Positions 1 to 9,584 of a DNA stretch of 64,000 nt are shown here, in pieces. The notes under the pieces were generated by a model that searched no databases, had not been told where the DNA came from, and saw only the letters and a program-made list of their open reading frames with translations. Every line of letters starts with the position of its first letter. Within the stretch, counting starts at the first letter, position 1. Where the stretch lies: the NCBI GenBank assembly GCA_963682055.1, contig OY821746.1, positions 5,243,992 to 5,307,991 on the forward strand, given 5' to 3'. The stretch comes from Primula veris (taxonomy: Eukaryota; Streptophyta; Magnoliopsida; Ericales; Primulaceae). Made by a program: the position numbers and the translations under genes.

Positions 1-2336
1 CCGGTAGCCGCGGAAGCTCTTCTTCACGAAGATTCGCCCAGTCCAAGGGTTTCGGCGGTGCACCATGCGGACACGGATACACCAACTCCGACCACGCCCT
101 ATCCGACAGAGGAACATTCGCGAAATTGAGCGCCCGCACATGAGCGCAGTATACAGAAAAGTTGGCCATCATCGCTAACTTTTTCCGCTCCTCCGCCTGT
201 GCCGTTTTCAGGGCAGACACCTTAGCCTTCTCGGCTTCCACGTCCTCAGCCAGGAGCAAGTTCTCCTCCTCTACTTCGCCGTACTTAGCGGCCATGCTCT
301 CTTTTTCCACCCTCAATTTCTCGACCTCCTCGGTCAGGTGCAGGAAGTCCACCGACAGTTTGTCATAATTCTCGCCCAGGGTTTTCTTCTCGGCGACCAA
401 TTTCTCCTTCTCAGCCACAAGATTATCCTTCTCGGCCACCAACTTCTCTTTCTCAGCCCCTAGAGCCCCCAGTTGATCCCGTAGCGCCACGGCACTCACA
501 GCAATCTGCACTTCAACACATTAGTTTCCACATAAAATACAAGTACCAAACCTATATAGTGCAATACGAGCCCCCACATACCCTCAGCGCATCTGCGTGG
601 GTCTGCTCTATAACTGACATAGTAGGTTGGGCAGATAGCTTTTCTGCATTCTTAAACACAAGGGGTTTCAGAGCCGTATACCCCATCTTCAGCGTTCTCG
701 GTTGATCCAGCAGTTCACCCCTACATCGGTCAATGTACCGGGTCATTGCAACCCCGTCCACCAACCCCTTCTCGGATCCGTCGAGAGTCTCACCCTCGAC
801 ACCCATCACATCATCCCCGGCATTCTCTTCGCCGCCTTCCATCTCCACCCCCACGTCCTCCTCCAACTGCTCAATCTCAGGGGCCCTATGCCCGATCACT
901 TCCTCATTACGAAGGGGCGAGCACACGGACAACTCTATCGGACCCTCGGTGGGGATAGGCGAGATAACCGGCAAAGTCATCGTACCCTCTCCCATATTCG
1001 TCAAGAGGTTCATATATCCGAATACATCGTCGACCGACCCCTGAAACACAATAATACCCATAGACCGGGCAAGAGCGAGGGTAACCAATTGAGAAGTCAG
1101 TAGCTGAAACAAGACGACTAATAAAGCAAAGCACTAGCGAACCAAATGACAAACAACCAAACAACAAGAAAATCATACTACATATACACATACCTCGCCC
1201 GGAGCAGAGGCATCCTCGGCGGTATTCCCTTGCGCAGCGGCAAACACCCCCTCGCCAGAGCCAACGTCAGCATCTTCCTCGGTAACCGAAGTATCAGTTC
1301 CCCTAGCCCTCTTCGTTGCTTCAACAACAGGGTCAGCTGCGCGACGCTTAGAACGAACGGCTCTTTTCCCAAGCCGCGTAGCACATCGAGCCTGAACCAC
1401 CTTTAAAAATTCCTCCTCGGGCTCTTTCGGGATTTCGGGTACAGGATTCCCCTTGGTCACCGACCCCATAGGGTACCCGAGCAACATGGGAGCCGTACGA
1501 CTCGCAGGATCCGGCGTAGCTCCAGGCCCCCACCATTTCCAAAGAGCTAATAAAGCCTCTACATTGGGAGCGCCGAGATCTGGCATAGTGGGAGCATTGG
1601 TAGCCGGTCCAGGAATCTGGTGTCCCGGACAAGCCCATTCACCAGACGCAATAACAATACCGAGATTGCGCTCTTTGTTGGTATCCGGCAAACCGATAAC
1701 GAGCCGGCAAAAGGCACGCAGAGTCTTCAAATACGAGCTGCGACGCTCAAAGCTCAAACTATAGACTCCAAAGACGTCCTTCAGTTCAATCGGTATTCCG
1801 GACAACTCCGATAGCCTTTGGATACCATTCAGAGTACGGTAACCATTTAGGGCTAGTTGGGCCGGAGCAATTTGGACAGCCTCAAAGAACGAGGCCACCC
1901 AATTTGTAAAAGGCAGTCGAAGACCCCCAGTAAAGAATGCCGACGAACGCACAGCTACCTCGCCGGCAGGAACAAATCCCAGCACCTCCTCGTCCGAAAT
2001 AGGAAGCCGAATATGTACGTTGTCGGGTATTCCGGCGAGTTCTTTAAAATCCTTCTCCACGAATGTGCCAACTTGGGCCACGCTTTGGGTCAAAATTTCC
2101 TATACAACGATCATCAACAGTCCATCAATATACTAACCAAATACACACACCAGAACCACATCAATAGAACGAGAGCCACCACCCCCCCCCCCCATGCACA
2201 TTATATCAGAATCATCAGACATATATAGCTAACCTGAACCATATACCAACGACACACCTATGACCGCAACGACAAATCAAATACAACTCTTAAAAGAGGG
2301 AAAGGGGGAGAACGGAAAATCACTTACAGTTATCAT
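1..2336 (-). CDS. Gypsy-type transposon (PF04195-like) coiled-coil protein, C-terminus cut by window edge
   Basis: The gene model reads 2336-2328, 2099-1194, 1103-582 and 505-1. All junctions have GT-AG signals and stay in phase 0 (donors GTAAGT, GTATGT, GTATGT; acceptors TATAG, TTTCAG, TGCAG). It gives at least about 645 residues and runs off the left edge. Residues about 40-130 contain a segment with LRLPF, WVASFF and LALNGYR, which matches my recollection of PF04195 proteins. A Lys/Arg patch (GKRAVRSKRR) may be nuclear targeting. The middle is acidic and low complexity. Exon 4 begins with four near-perfect heptads of the AEKEKLV type, so the C-terminal part is a coiled coil. The first exon is only three codons (ATG at 2336) and is the weakest part of the model. 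It is probably an antisense accessory gene of the surrounding retrotransposon; biochemical function unknown. Confidence 0.65.
390..470 (-). repeat. 21-bp tandem repeat encoding coiled-coil heptads
   Basis: Four consecutive 21-bp units on the minus strand encode AEKEKLV, AEKDNLV, AEKEKLV and AEKKTLG. Unit length equals exactly one heptad, so copy-number change lengthens the coiled coil without a frameshift. It lies in exon 4 of the PF04195-like gene. Confidence 0.7.
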
Positions 2337-3036
2337 TATGAGCAAGCAAGCGCGAACAGCAGCAAGTCTTCCAACAAAAACACGAAACCCTAGATCAAGC
2401 GGCCGAACTCTTTTCCTTTTTGGCGGGAAGAATATGCTTTAGAGAGAGAGATATTTTCTTCAGCGAATTTTGTGATAAAAATAAACAGGACTACTTGGCA
2501 CAATAAAAAGGAGTGGAGTCACAAAAGGAATAAAATAATAACCGTCCTTTCGTGTACCAGAGGTTTCCTTTTTTTTTCCAACCATACAAAAGTCAACAAC
2601 CGCTGCTCTTTTTAATATTTCAACGCTCCAGATTTCGCCACGTCAGCGCATATCCCACTACCCAAGGCAGTTCCATCATTACACCTAAATAAACGGCCAG
2701 TGGACCCTACCACGAAAAGCTTCCCACATACGCTACCAATTTTATCACACCAAGAATGTCCCCCGATAAAGTTCCTCGACTCCCAACCATTTCTTACCCA
2801 AATGGCATACCGAACAAGGTGCACGAAGACCGTTTCTAGCTTGATGGCAGGGAGCATCAAGTCTAACAACGCTCTCCGGGGGGATAACCGGGCATATTGT
2901 TCGATGTATGCTCAGAAAAAAAAAGAGAGAAGCAAGCAGGAAATAAAATAGGACAGAATCAAATGCAAGGCAAGTTTTATTCATCCACAAAGGGGGAAAC
3001 ACAAACAATACAACAGAAAAAGAAAATACACACATC
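2337..3036. other. Intergenic spacer in the gypsy tail
   Basis: No ORF of merit. On the minus strand this is the presumed promoter and leader of the PF04195-like gene, with a CT-rich leader near 2440-2460. No canonical TATA box is evident. It also holds the presumed 3' end of the coiled-coil ORF that stops at 3037, with an AATAAAA signal at 2981-2975. Confidence 0.5.
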
Positions 3037-3399
3037 CTACTTTTTCGAACTATCCCCCATAGCAACATCCCTCTTCGCTAAAAGTTCCTCCAGACGCTCC
3101 TTCTCCCTAATCAAATGAGAAATCGCCATCTCAGCCTGTTTCAAGGCGTAAGACTGAGACTCGCATTTTTGCTCGGCCTTGAAACGAGCAGTGCCCTCCT
3201 CGTCCCAATATTGTTTAAACCTCCTCGCTTCAGTCCGAGCACACATGAGATCATGTTTCAGCCATGACATCTCAATTTCTTTTAGTTGAAGAGGAGTCAA
3301 ATCCTCCTCCCCAAAGCCAGGGGGACGGGGTAGCAAAAAGGTAGGCTCCTCTTCCATAAGGGCTTTCTTTTTGGAGGCAGACCTAGTGATGGGAGCCAT
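3037..3399 (-). CDS. Small coiled-coil ORF 1 (120 aa)
   Basis: The start is the MAPITRSASKKK methionine at 3399, not the longer in-frame upstream extension, because a TATA box lies at 3475-3469 and the extension is hydrophobic leader translation. The N-terminus is basic; the middle contains a proline-rich LPRPPGFGEED stretch. The C-terminal half is charged and heptad-like, rich in Glu, Lys, Arg and Leu, and ends in SSKK. An AATAAAA signal lies about 60 bp past the stop. It is one of five tandem co-oriented ORFs. I do not recognise a family. It may be an accessory protein of the gypsy element. Confidence 0.55.
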   Translation of the reverse strand: MAPITRSASKKKALMEEEPTFLLPRPPGFGEEDLTPLQLKEIEMSWLKHDLMCARTEARRFKQYWDEEGTARFKAEQKCESQSYALKQAEMAISHLIREKERLEELLAKRDVAMGDSSKK

Positions 3400-3468
3400 C
3401 TCACGCAAAAGCAAATTATAAAACAAGAAGAGGTAGAAATTGATAATGAGATACACGCAACAGGGAGC

Positions 3469-3475
3469 ATTTATA
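3469..3475 (-). promoter_or_regulatory. TATA box of coiled-coil ORF 1
   Basis: TATAAAT on the minus strand, about 70 bp upstream of the ATG at 3399, which leaves room for a short leader. Confidence 0.5.
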
Positions 3476-3619
3476 GAGAATCAGAAGGCACAAAATACGA
3501 AGCGTTACAATGGTTCACAAGACAGGCACGAGATACGAAAAGATACAACTGATTCATCAAATACAGAAGGTAAAACACAAATGGCAAAAGGGGAAATGCA
3601 TAAGAAAAACCAGCCCAAT

Positions 3620-4099
3620 CTAAGGATCAATGGGTGGAAAAACCGAACTGCCAGACCGAGAGAAAGCAAAACGAGCAGAACAATTCAACCGAGCTTGGTA
3701 GGAATCGTTCATGGCGACCAAATCGTCATTCTCCGAGGAGAGCCTGTTGTTTTCCGTAGTAAGAACCCTGACGCGTTCCACGAGCCGAGCATTCTTTACC
3801 ATTATGTTAGCTAGGCCTTGAGGAGAGTTGTCAAACTCATCTTGAGAATGGTCCCAAATTTCCTCGGCATCATACCAGGAGTTGGCCAGACGGTTTCTCT
3901 GCAGCAACAAGTGATCGAGCTGGCGACTCAGTGCCGAAATCTCGGTCCACTTCACTGTCTCTTCGGGATAAGAGCCGAACAAGCTCAAGGCCGAAGCGCC
4001 ATACTCTTTCTCAAGCCTTGCCATCCGACTGCGGACCCGAGATACCTCAGTATCCAAGCCCTTCATCTGAGCATGATATCTCACCACAGGTCCAGACAT
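3620..4099 (-). CDS. Small coiled-coil ORF 2 (159 aa)
   Basis: The ORF starts at MSGPVVRYHAQMK (ATG 4099), about 90 bp downstream of a TATAAGT box. Residues about 10-35 and 95-140 have heptad-like leucine and charged spacing, which suggests two coiled-coil segments around a tryptophan-containing middle (WTEIS, SWYDAEEIWDH). The C-terminus is Ser/Phe/Pro-rich. It is the longest of the five. I recognise no catalytic motif and no known family. Confidence 0.55.
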   Translation of the reverse strand: MSGPVVRYHAQMKGLDTEVSRVRSRMARLEKEYGASALSLFGSYPEETVKWTEISALSRQLDHLLLQRNRLANSWYDAEEIWDHSQDEFDNSPQGLANIMVKNARLVERVRVLTTENNRLSSENDDLVAMNDSYQARLNCSARFAFSRSGSSVFPPIDP

Positions 4100-4188
4100 T
4101 CTGGGAAATTGTTTAGTATGGAAGAAAATAAAGGGCTAAGGAAGAGAGAAGCAGAAAGCGCCTGATAAACTACCCAAGAAAAGAGGGT

Positions 4189-4195
4189 ACTTATA
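4189..4195 (-). promoter_or_regulatory. TATA box of coiled-coil ORF 2
   Basis: TATAAGT on the minus strand, about 90 bp upstream of the ATG at 4099. Confidence 0.4.
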
Positions 4196-4439
4196 GAACG
4201 AAGGGTATGATATTTTATGACCTTGCTTGGGAAATTGCATATTTCCTGACATGCTGGTGGGGGGCATGTGCATTTCCTGACCTACTAGGGAGCCTGCACA
4301 TATGTTTGACAGTGATGGGGACATCTATTGACATCTGAGACTACAGTGCAGAAGAAATAAAGACGAGATATTCAAAGATCTAGATTCCAGACAAACAACA
4401 AACCACAGGTACAATATAAAAAGAAAGGCAAAAAGAAAA

Positions 4440-4580
4440 GGGCAAAAATACTTTTCATTAATGAAGATGGAATACATCATTGTTCATTACATCAAAAGAC
4501 AATATTACATCGTGGTCAATTACATCCGAGATAAAAACCTATTACATCCGAAAAAATCTATTACATCCAAGAAGAGCTAG
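4440..4580 (+). repeat. Short ATTACATC direct repeats
   Basis: ATTACATC recurs about five times at irregular 15-25 bp spacing. It lies between ORF 2 and the purine tract, on the 3' side of ORF 3. Probably slippage-derived. Confidence 0.5.
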
Positions 4581-4614
4581 TACAGAAGATCAGGCAAAGG
4601 ATCAACTATGCCAG

Positions 4615-5180
4615 CTGACCAAGTGAACAGGAGACGCCAAAAAGAAAAAGTAAGAAGAAAGAGAAAGGAAAAGCAAGAAGAGGAAAAGAAGAAGAGTGCA
4701 AGAAACGAAGGAAAGAAGCATAAAAAGAAAACAAAAAGGGAAGAAAGAAGCGAAGAGGAGGAACATAAAGAAGAAGGGATAAGAAAGAAGAGTCAAAAAG
4801 AAAAATGACAAAAACCCTAGATGTAACACAAAACCCTTAGGATCACAGGGCTGATTGTAACATCGTAGTGGTGCAAAAAAGAAGAAAAAGAAAAAGAGTG
4901 ATGGAAGAGAAGATGAAGAAAAAGAAAGAGGAGGCACAGAAGAAAAACAGATGAGAAGAAGATTAAGAGACGAAGGAGACCGACAAATAAGAAGGAAGTC
5001 AATGAAACAAAAAAGAAACGGAAAAAGAAAAGAATAAAAAGTACGAGAAAACAGAGTATAAAAAGAAAACACGAAAGAGGAAGAGGAAAAAATGATGGAA
5101 ACGGAGAAAATACAAAAGAAGAAAAAAGAAGAGATAGGAAAAGAAGGGGAAAGAGCAGGGAAAAACAAAAAAAAGAAGGG
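4615..5180 (+). repeat. ~560-bp purine-rich (polypurine/polypyrimidine) tract
   Basis: The + strand is overwhelmingly A and G (GAA, AAG, AGG runs) with only scattered pyrimidines. The minus strand is the matching pyrimidine tract directly past the stop of ORF 3. Phe/Ser/Leu-only reading frames across it are composition artefacts. Such tracts can form triplex DNA; any role is unknown. It is far too long to be only a reverse-transcription polypurine primer. Confidence 0.75.
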
Positions 5181-5186
5181 GGAAGG

Positions 5187-5480
5187 TTAGGGGGAAGTCG
5201 ATCGGTATCGATGAGAGGGCCCGGCAGAGACATCCCTGTCCCTCAGTGTCGGGTTCCCCCTTAGCATCTCATTCTCTTCGACTAGAGCCTGACGAGCACG
5301 TCGGCAATAATCCAGTTCGGATCTTAGCCAAGTTAATTCCCGAACCATCTCGGTATGGTGATAACGCATCACCTTCAACTCCTCCTCGGCATCCCTCAAC
5401 AGCCTTTGTACATGGTTATAGGAGGCTTCAAAGGCCTCCACTTGCAAAGCTAATGCTGATTGGGTGAAAGGACTAGACAT
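5187..5480 (-). CDS. Small coiled-coil ORF 3 (97 aa)
   Basis: The start chosen is MSSPFTQSALALQ (ATG 5480); a longer in-frame extension to 5552 lies between the TATA box (5572-5565) and this ATG and looks like leader. Nearly the whole protein is heptad-like with Leu/Val/Met at core positions, ending in a Ser/Arg-rich tail. No known domain. The purine tract begins right past the stop. Confidence 0.55.
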   Translation of the reverse strand: MSSPFTQSALALQVEAFEASYNHVQRLLRDAEEELKVMRYHHTEMVRELTWLRSELDYCRRARQALVEENEMLRGNPTLRDRDVSAGPSHRYRSTSP

Positions 5481-5564
5481 CTTAGGGAAATTATAAGATG
5501 AGGGTCTATATATGGAGGAAAATAATATGTTGAGAAGTGTGGATGAAACCATGCTGTAAGCAGG

Positions 5565-5572
5565 TATTTATA
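5565..5572 (-). promoter_or_regulatory. TATA box of coiled-coil ORF 3
   Basis: TATAAATA on the minus strand, about 85-90 bp upstream of the ATG at 5480. Confidence 0.5.
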
Positions 5573-6114
5573 GATCAACTGTATGAGGGCTGGGATTGAG
5601 AGTCGCAACCATTCGCCAATGGGTATTCAGAAGCGATGGCACTCAAAAGAGGTGACTGTTCAAGAAAAACGTTTGGATTCCCAAAAGATTCTAAAGAGCG
5701 TGAGTAATTAAAAGCCACACCTGTTCAAGAAACGCTTGGATTCTTACCAATATTTAAAGGGGGTAAGTAATAATGGCAACAAAACACGCGTCATTTTTGG
5801 GAAGGACAGCGGATCGAATAAATATCCCAGATCTTTTGCGCAAGGCTCAAGAAAACTCTGGTGGATAGGATTTTCTATGCACAAGGCTCAAGAAATCCTA
5901 TTAGTCCCTAGATGTAAAGAGTAAGAAGGTCCAATGGATAAGATCAAACGCAAGACCCAAGAAAAGCATTAATGAGGCCACAAGCGTGCGCAGTCAAAAT
6001 AAATCGCATTGGGAAAGTAATTCAGATATAAACAAGAAAAAGAAATCTTTATTGATTGGTTGATACTTCGTTACAGAAGAAGCACAAAGAGGAAATACAA
6101 TGAAAACAATAAAA
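5573..6114. other. Spacer between coiled-coil ORFs 3 and 4
   Basis: No convincing ORF. It contains diverged repeats of an AAGAAA-CGCTTGGATTC type (around 5660-5750) and an AATAAAG signal on the minus strand (6053-6047), about 65 bp past the stop of ORF 4. Confidence 0.5.
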
Positions 6115-6453
6115 TCATTTCATAGAAGGGCCCGCTTCATCATTCGGCTTCCTTTTCGACCGAGCATACACTTCCTTAAGGGCCAACTTGTAAGCCCTCT
6201 TGGAAGCGAGCTGCCTATCTCTGGAGGCCTCGAGCTCTTTGATCCGGGCACGAGCACGGATACTGTCAAGCAAAGACCTCTGGTGCTCCTTCTCTAGGGC
6301 ATCCAATCGCTCGTCTAGTTCGGCGGCCCGACGAGCTTCCACTGACAGCCGGGCAACCCTCTTCTCGAGATAACGCACCTTCTGAACTTCATCTTCCAGA
6401 CGGGAAACGTATTCAGGAAGGTTGTCACCATACTTTTCAAGAGGAGAAGCCAT
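6115..6453 (-). CDS. Small coiled-coil ORF 4 (112 aa)
   Basis: The start is MASPLEKYGDNLP at 6453, about 50 bp from a TATAAAA box. The central 80 residues are a strong coiled coil (EDEVQKVRYLEKRVARL...ELDERLDALEKEH). The C-terminus has a basic block, KRAYKLALKEVYARSKRK. ORF 5 ends with almost the same block, so these two are paralogues from a local duplication. An AATAAAG signal follows the stop. Function unknown; the basic tail could bind nucleic acid. Confidence 0.6.
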   Translation of the reverse strand: MASPLEKYGDNLPEYVSRLEDEVQKVRYLEKRVARLSVEARRAAELDERLDALEKEHQRSLLDSIRARARIKELEASRDRQLASKRAYKLALKEVYARSKRKPNDEAGPSMK

Positions 6454-6503
6454 TTGCTCGTTAATAAAGAATGAACTGCATAAAAGATACTGGGACAGTC
6501 CCC

Positions 6504-6510
6504 TTTTATA
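6504..6510 (-). promoter_or_regulatory. TATA box of coiled-coil ORF 4
   Basis: TATAAAA on the minus strand, about 50 bp upstream of the ATG at 6453. Confidence 0.5.
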
Positions 6511-6756
6511 AGAAGAAACAAGGAGTAGATCAAAGGTCATCTCGAATAAATACAGCCTCTTGAACTTCCCAAGAGCATTAAAGGCAAATTAACCACAGTT
6601 CCAAATCCAATTAAAGTCATCCAAAAAGACATCAAGAAGATAAACAGACAAGAACAAGGAAAAGGAAATATTTTATTAATTCCAAAAACTTCGATTACAA
6701 CTGAGGAGAAGACTCCCCATCCAAGAGAAATTACGACAGAAATTACAAAAGACTAA

Positions 6757-7077
6757 TTATTTCGAGGAAGAGCCTTCTTCATCGTCATCCGAACTCGGTT
6801 TGGACCGAGCGTGCAACTCCTTGAAGGCAAGCTTATAGGCCCTTTTAGCCGCCTTCTGCTTAGCCAGATTAGCCTCGAGCTTCTTTATGTGCTCATAGGC
6901 CCAATCCCGATCGGCCATCGTCACATGATGATCAGAATCCATGTCAGACAACCTTTTCTTGTAGTTTGAAACCTTGGCCACGAGTTTCTTATTCGCGGTA
7001 CGAGATTTCTTGATTTCCGTTTCTAAATATGAAATATAATTAAAGGAGCTCTCACCAGTAGAACCAGAAGAAGCCAT
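6757..7077 (-). CDS. Small coiled-coil ORF 5 (106 aa), paralogue of ORF 4
   Basis: Begins MASSGSTGESSFNYISYLE at 7077. A central heptad region is followed by KRAYKLAFKELHARSK and an acidic/serine tail. The basic block aligns with ORF 4 with few changes, while the rest has diverged. TATAAAG lies about 55 bp upstream and AATAAAA (6677-6671) about 80 bp past the stop, so the unit has both ends of a small polymerase II gene. Family unknown. Confidence 0.6.
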   Translation of the reverse strand: MASSGSTGESSFNYISYLETEIKKSRTANKKLVAKVSNYKKRLSDMDSDHHVTMADRDWAYEHIKKLEANLAKQKAAKRAYKLAFKELHARSKPSSDDDEEGSSSK

Positions 7078-7130
7078 TATGTCAAGGGCAAATTAGTAGT
7101 AAAATGCCTAATTATGGAGGGAGCACACCC

Positions 7131-7137
7131 CTTTATA
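7131..7137 (-). promoter_or_regulatory. TATA box of coiled-coil ORF 5
   Basis: TATAAAG on the minus strand, about 55 bp upstream of the ATG at 7077. Confidence 0.45.
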
Positions 7138-7320
7138 GGAGTTTTCCTCGAAAAAAGATACTAGGATAGGAAACATTAAATGTGCCCCCCTGGGAACCGT
7201 CACGAGTCTATTGCGTTTCTCGATGAAGCATTGGGAAAAATAAGACCGAAGTAACGTTCTCGACAAACCGAACATGACTCCCCCGACATGGAAACCACGT
7301 CGAGGAAGTCAGGGAGCACT

Positions 7321-7810
7321 TGATAGAACATAAAAATCAGACCCGAATATTTTTCGGGTCATAATCAACTCACTTTATAAATGGGTATCCAACGCTTAAT
7401 GGGTCATCTCATATTGGTTATAGGAATTGAGGTGCTACTACCCAAAGCCCAAGCCCAATCAAATGGGGACCCTTGTCTGAGAAATCCCTGGGATGAAGAC
7501 ATTTGTCACTATCCTAGAAGGCGCAGTTGCCTATAAATAGCCCACTACCCCTCCTAGAAAAGGACCAGAAAATCTATCCAAAAAATATAGAGAGAAGTTA
7601 AGAAAAGAGAGAAACTAACCAAAGCATATCACATCGAGAAACAAACCGAGAAAAGACAGCCGAGCACCGAATAAAAGAGGAGAAAGATCAAGACGAGAGA
7701 TTAAATAGTTATATCGAGCATAATTGTAAAATCGGAATACGAATCCGAACAAGTGTAGTAGTCCGAACAAGGATAATAATCCGAGCAATAATAAAGATCA
7801 GGAAGTATCA
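7321..7810 (+). repeat. Candidate 3' LTR of the gypsy element
   Basis: The stretch begins TGATA and ends TATCA (inverted 5-bp termini). It carries a + strand TATA box (TATAAATAG near 7540) followed by a purine-rich leader, and is preceded by a G-rich GGAAGTCAGGGAGCACT segment that could be the polypurine tract. An 8-bp-stem inverted repeat (GACCCGAA/TTCGGGTC) sits at 7340-7360. The partner LTR is outside the window, so the ends are not proven. Confidence 0.4.
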
Positions 7811-8463
7811 TTTATTCACGTCGATTTGTCATTTTTATCTTCGTTGAAAAGCCTAACGCGACCGACCAAAGTTATGGCTTTATCACTTAGATTGTGATAC
7901 ATAAATACATCTATAGTCCCGACATATAGTTTGACTCGTCAGTGTTGGTTGCCCGTAGTTTCGGTTAGGCATGTAAATAACTCGAAACGAGCCAAGTACG
8001 GTTATGTCCATGTTTATGATCCTTAACTTAATAGCTCGTTGATTGATATATGATTCAGTTCATGTTCATTTAAAAGCATTGCTTTTGATATAAAAATATT
8101 AAAAGGGTTGACAAATACGAGTTGTGCATGGACATTTCATTTCAAACATTAAACAATTATAAGGAATGACATTTTATTTATCTGTTTGTTAGCATATGAT
8201 AGTATTGTTATCATTTTTAATATACACTATTTCTACATATGAAGGTGTCTACATATAAGCACAATCTTGACATTTTAATTCAAATGCATCTTAACTTTTA
8301 AGTTTATATATTCATCTTCTCATTAGATGTTGTATTTCCAAACTTTTGTTGATCATAACGGGAAAAACTAAGGCCTTAACACTTTGATCAACATAATAGT
8401 AATTCATAATACATCATTACTCGTACTTTCGTCTTACACGCATTTTAGTGAGTAAGACTATAA

Positions 8464-8584
8464 TGGTATCAGAGCTTGGTTAGTTTCAAGTCATGTTGGG
8501 TCATCTTTCCCGTTCCATAATGAACGTTATATTACATTTATTGGGCCCGTTCGGATTTAGTAAATCCCAAAAGTGAGGGAAAGT
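8464..8584 (+). mobile_element. LTR-retroelement scar: tRNA-iMet primer site close to a purine tract
   Basis: TGGTATCAGAGC at 8464-8475 is the standard plant primer-binding site matching the 3' end of initiator Met tRNA. About 95 bp later a purine tract (AAAAGTGAGGGAAAG) is followed by TGTTGAG, a typical LTR start. Such closeness suggests a TRIM-like mini-retroelement or a heavily deleted Copia element. The flanking putative LTRs (about 8345-8463 and 8585-8685) share only weak similarity, so it would be old. Confidence 0.4.
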
Positions 8585-9492
8585 GTTGAGATTATTATTT
8601 CATATTACTTGTGGATAGATCGTGACATGTGTTTAAAATGTATTGTTTATCTTACTTGCTATGAAGACTTTTAATGGGTAAGTATATGTGATTCAATACA
8701 CTTTAAACTTATATGGTTAACAACAAGAAACTCAATATCTAAAAAAGTTTATTATATATCATGTATGTGGTCGTTGACAGGAAAAATGTGTGTCAAATTA
8801 TATTTTTTGTATAGTTAGGCTAAAATTATCTCGTTTTCTTAATAAATGATTGTATTTTTTTCAATTTTTATAATAATCCCTGTTTATATTTATTTATAAC
8901 TTGAAACAAACAAAAAATTAAGAAAAAGCAAGCATTTATATTTTTTTGAATTATCTCTCTTTAAAATACCAAATAATGTCAAATAAACAATTAAATTGCC
9001 AAAAGGTTATTAAACACGAAATCATTTTTTTTGAAGTGCCTATTAACAAAATGATGAAATCATTAACTTTACAAAAAAAAATTACAAATTTAATAATATT
9101 TATTAGTGAGAACCGACAACAATGCATAGTTAGGAAAAATATACAAAAAAGTATAGTTTGTTTCCCCTGTTGCCTTGACAAATAATATTAGAGTGTAAAT
9201 ACCAATTACATCAATATCTTTAAAACCTTCATTTCCTTAAATAAAAGATAGAATTGCTTAAAAACTAGCGATACACTAATTAAATGTGAGGTGAACTTTC
9301 TTTCACTTTATAGTTTGCATACGGGATCGGAGTATAATTGTTTTGCTTTACTCTCTCTCTTCCTTCATGTCAATTTTTGTACGTGTAAAGTGATGCTAAA
9401 AAAATATAGACAAATAAGACAGATTAATAAAAAGACAATAATGAAAAAAGTGATAAGTAATCTTACATATTGGACTATGTTAAAATAAGTAG

Positions 9493-9584
9493 CTAAACAA
9501 AATAAAGTGTGTATTTCATCTTAATTCAAGTTGAATGGCTAAACAAAATAAAGTGTGTATTTCATCTTAATTCAAGTTGAATGG
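9493..9584 (+). repeat. Exact 46-bp tandem duplication
   Basis: Two adjacent identical 46-bp units (9493-9538 and 9539-9584), both beginning GCTAAACAAAATAAAG. No gene is affected. A recent local duplication. Confidence 0.85.

Larger units (their letters stand above)
1..7810 (+). mobile_element. 3' part of a Ty3/gypsy (Tat/Ogre-like) retrotransposon
   Basis: No gag or pol is visible, so this call rests on context. The minus strand carries a gene with the domain Pfam calls 'putative gypsy type transposon' (PF04195) plus five short coiled-coil ORFs. The right end is a candidate + strand LTR (7321-7810) with TGATA...TATCA termini and a + strand TATA box. From family knowledge, Tat/Ogre elements often carry extra ORFs, some antisense, between pol and the 3' LTR; that arrangement fits. 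Pol would then lie left of the window. The alternative is a cluster of domesticated or free-standing genes on the minus strand. Confidence 0.5.

Noticed and set aside
162..1103. Several + strand frames in the first 1.1 kb
   Set aside because: Shadows of the spliced minus-strand PF04195-like gene, whose exons and splice signals explain the region.
4602..5233. Long Phe/Ser/Leu-rich minus-strand frames (138-188 codons)
   Set aside because: They read the pyrimidine side of the purine tract; composition explains the open frames and no domain is present.
8464..8475. tRNA gene fragment
   Set aside because: TGGTATCAGAGC is the primer-binding site of LTR elements; no cloverleaf or A/B boxes surround it.
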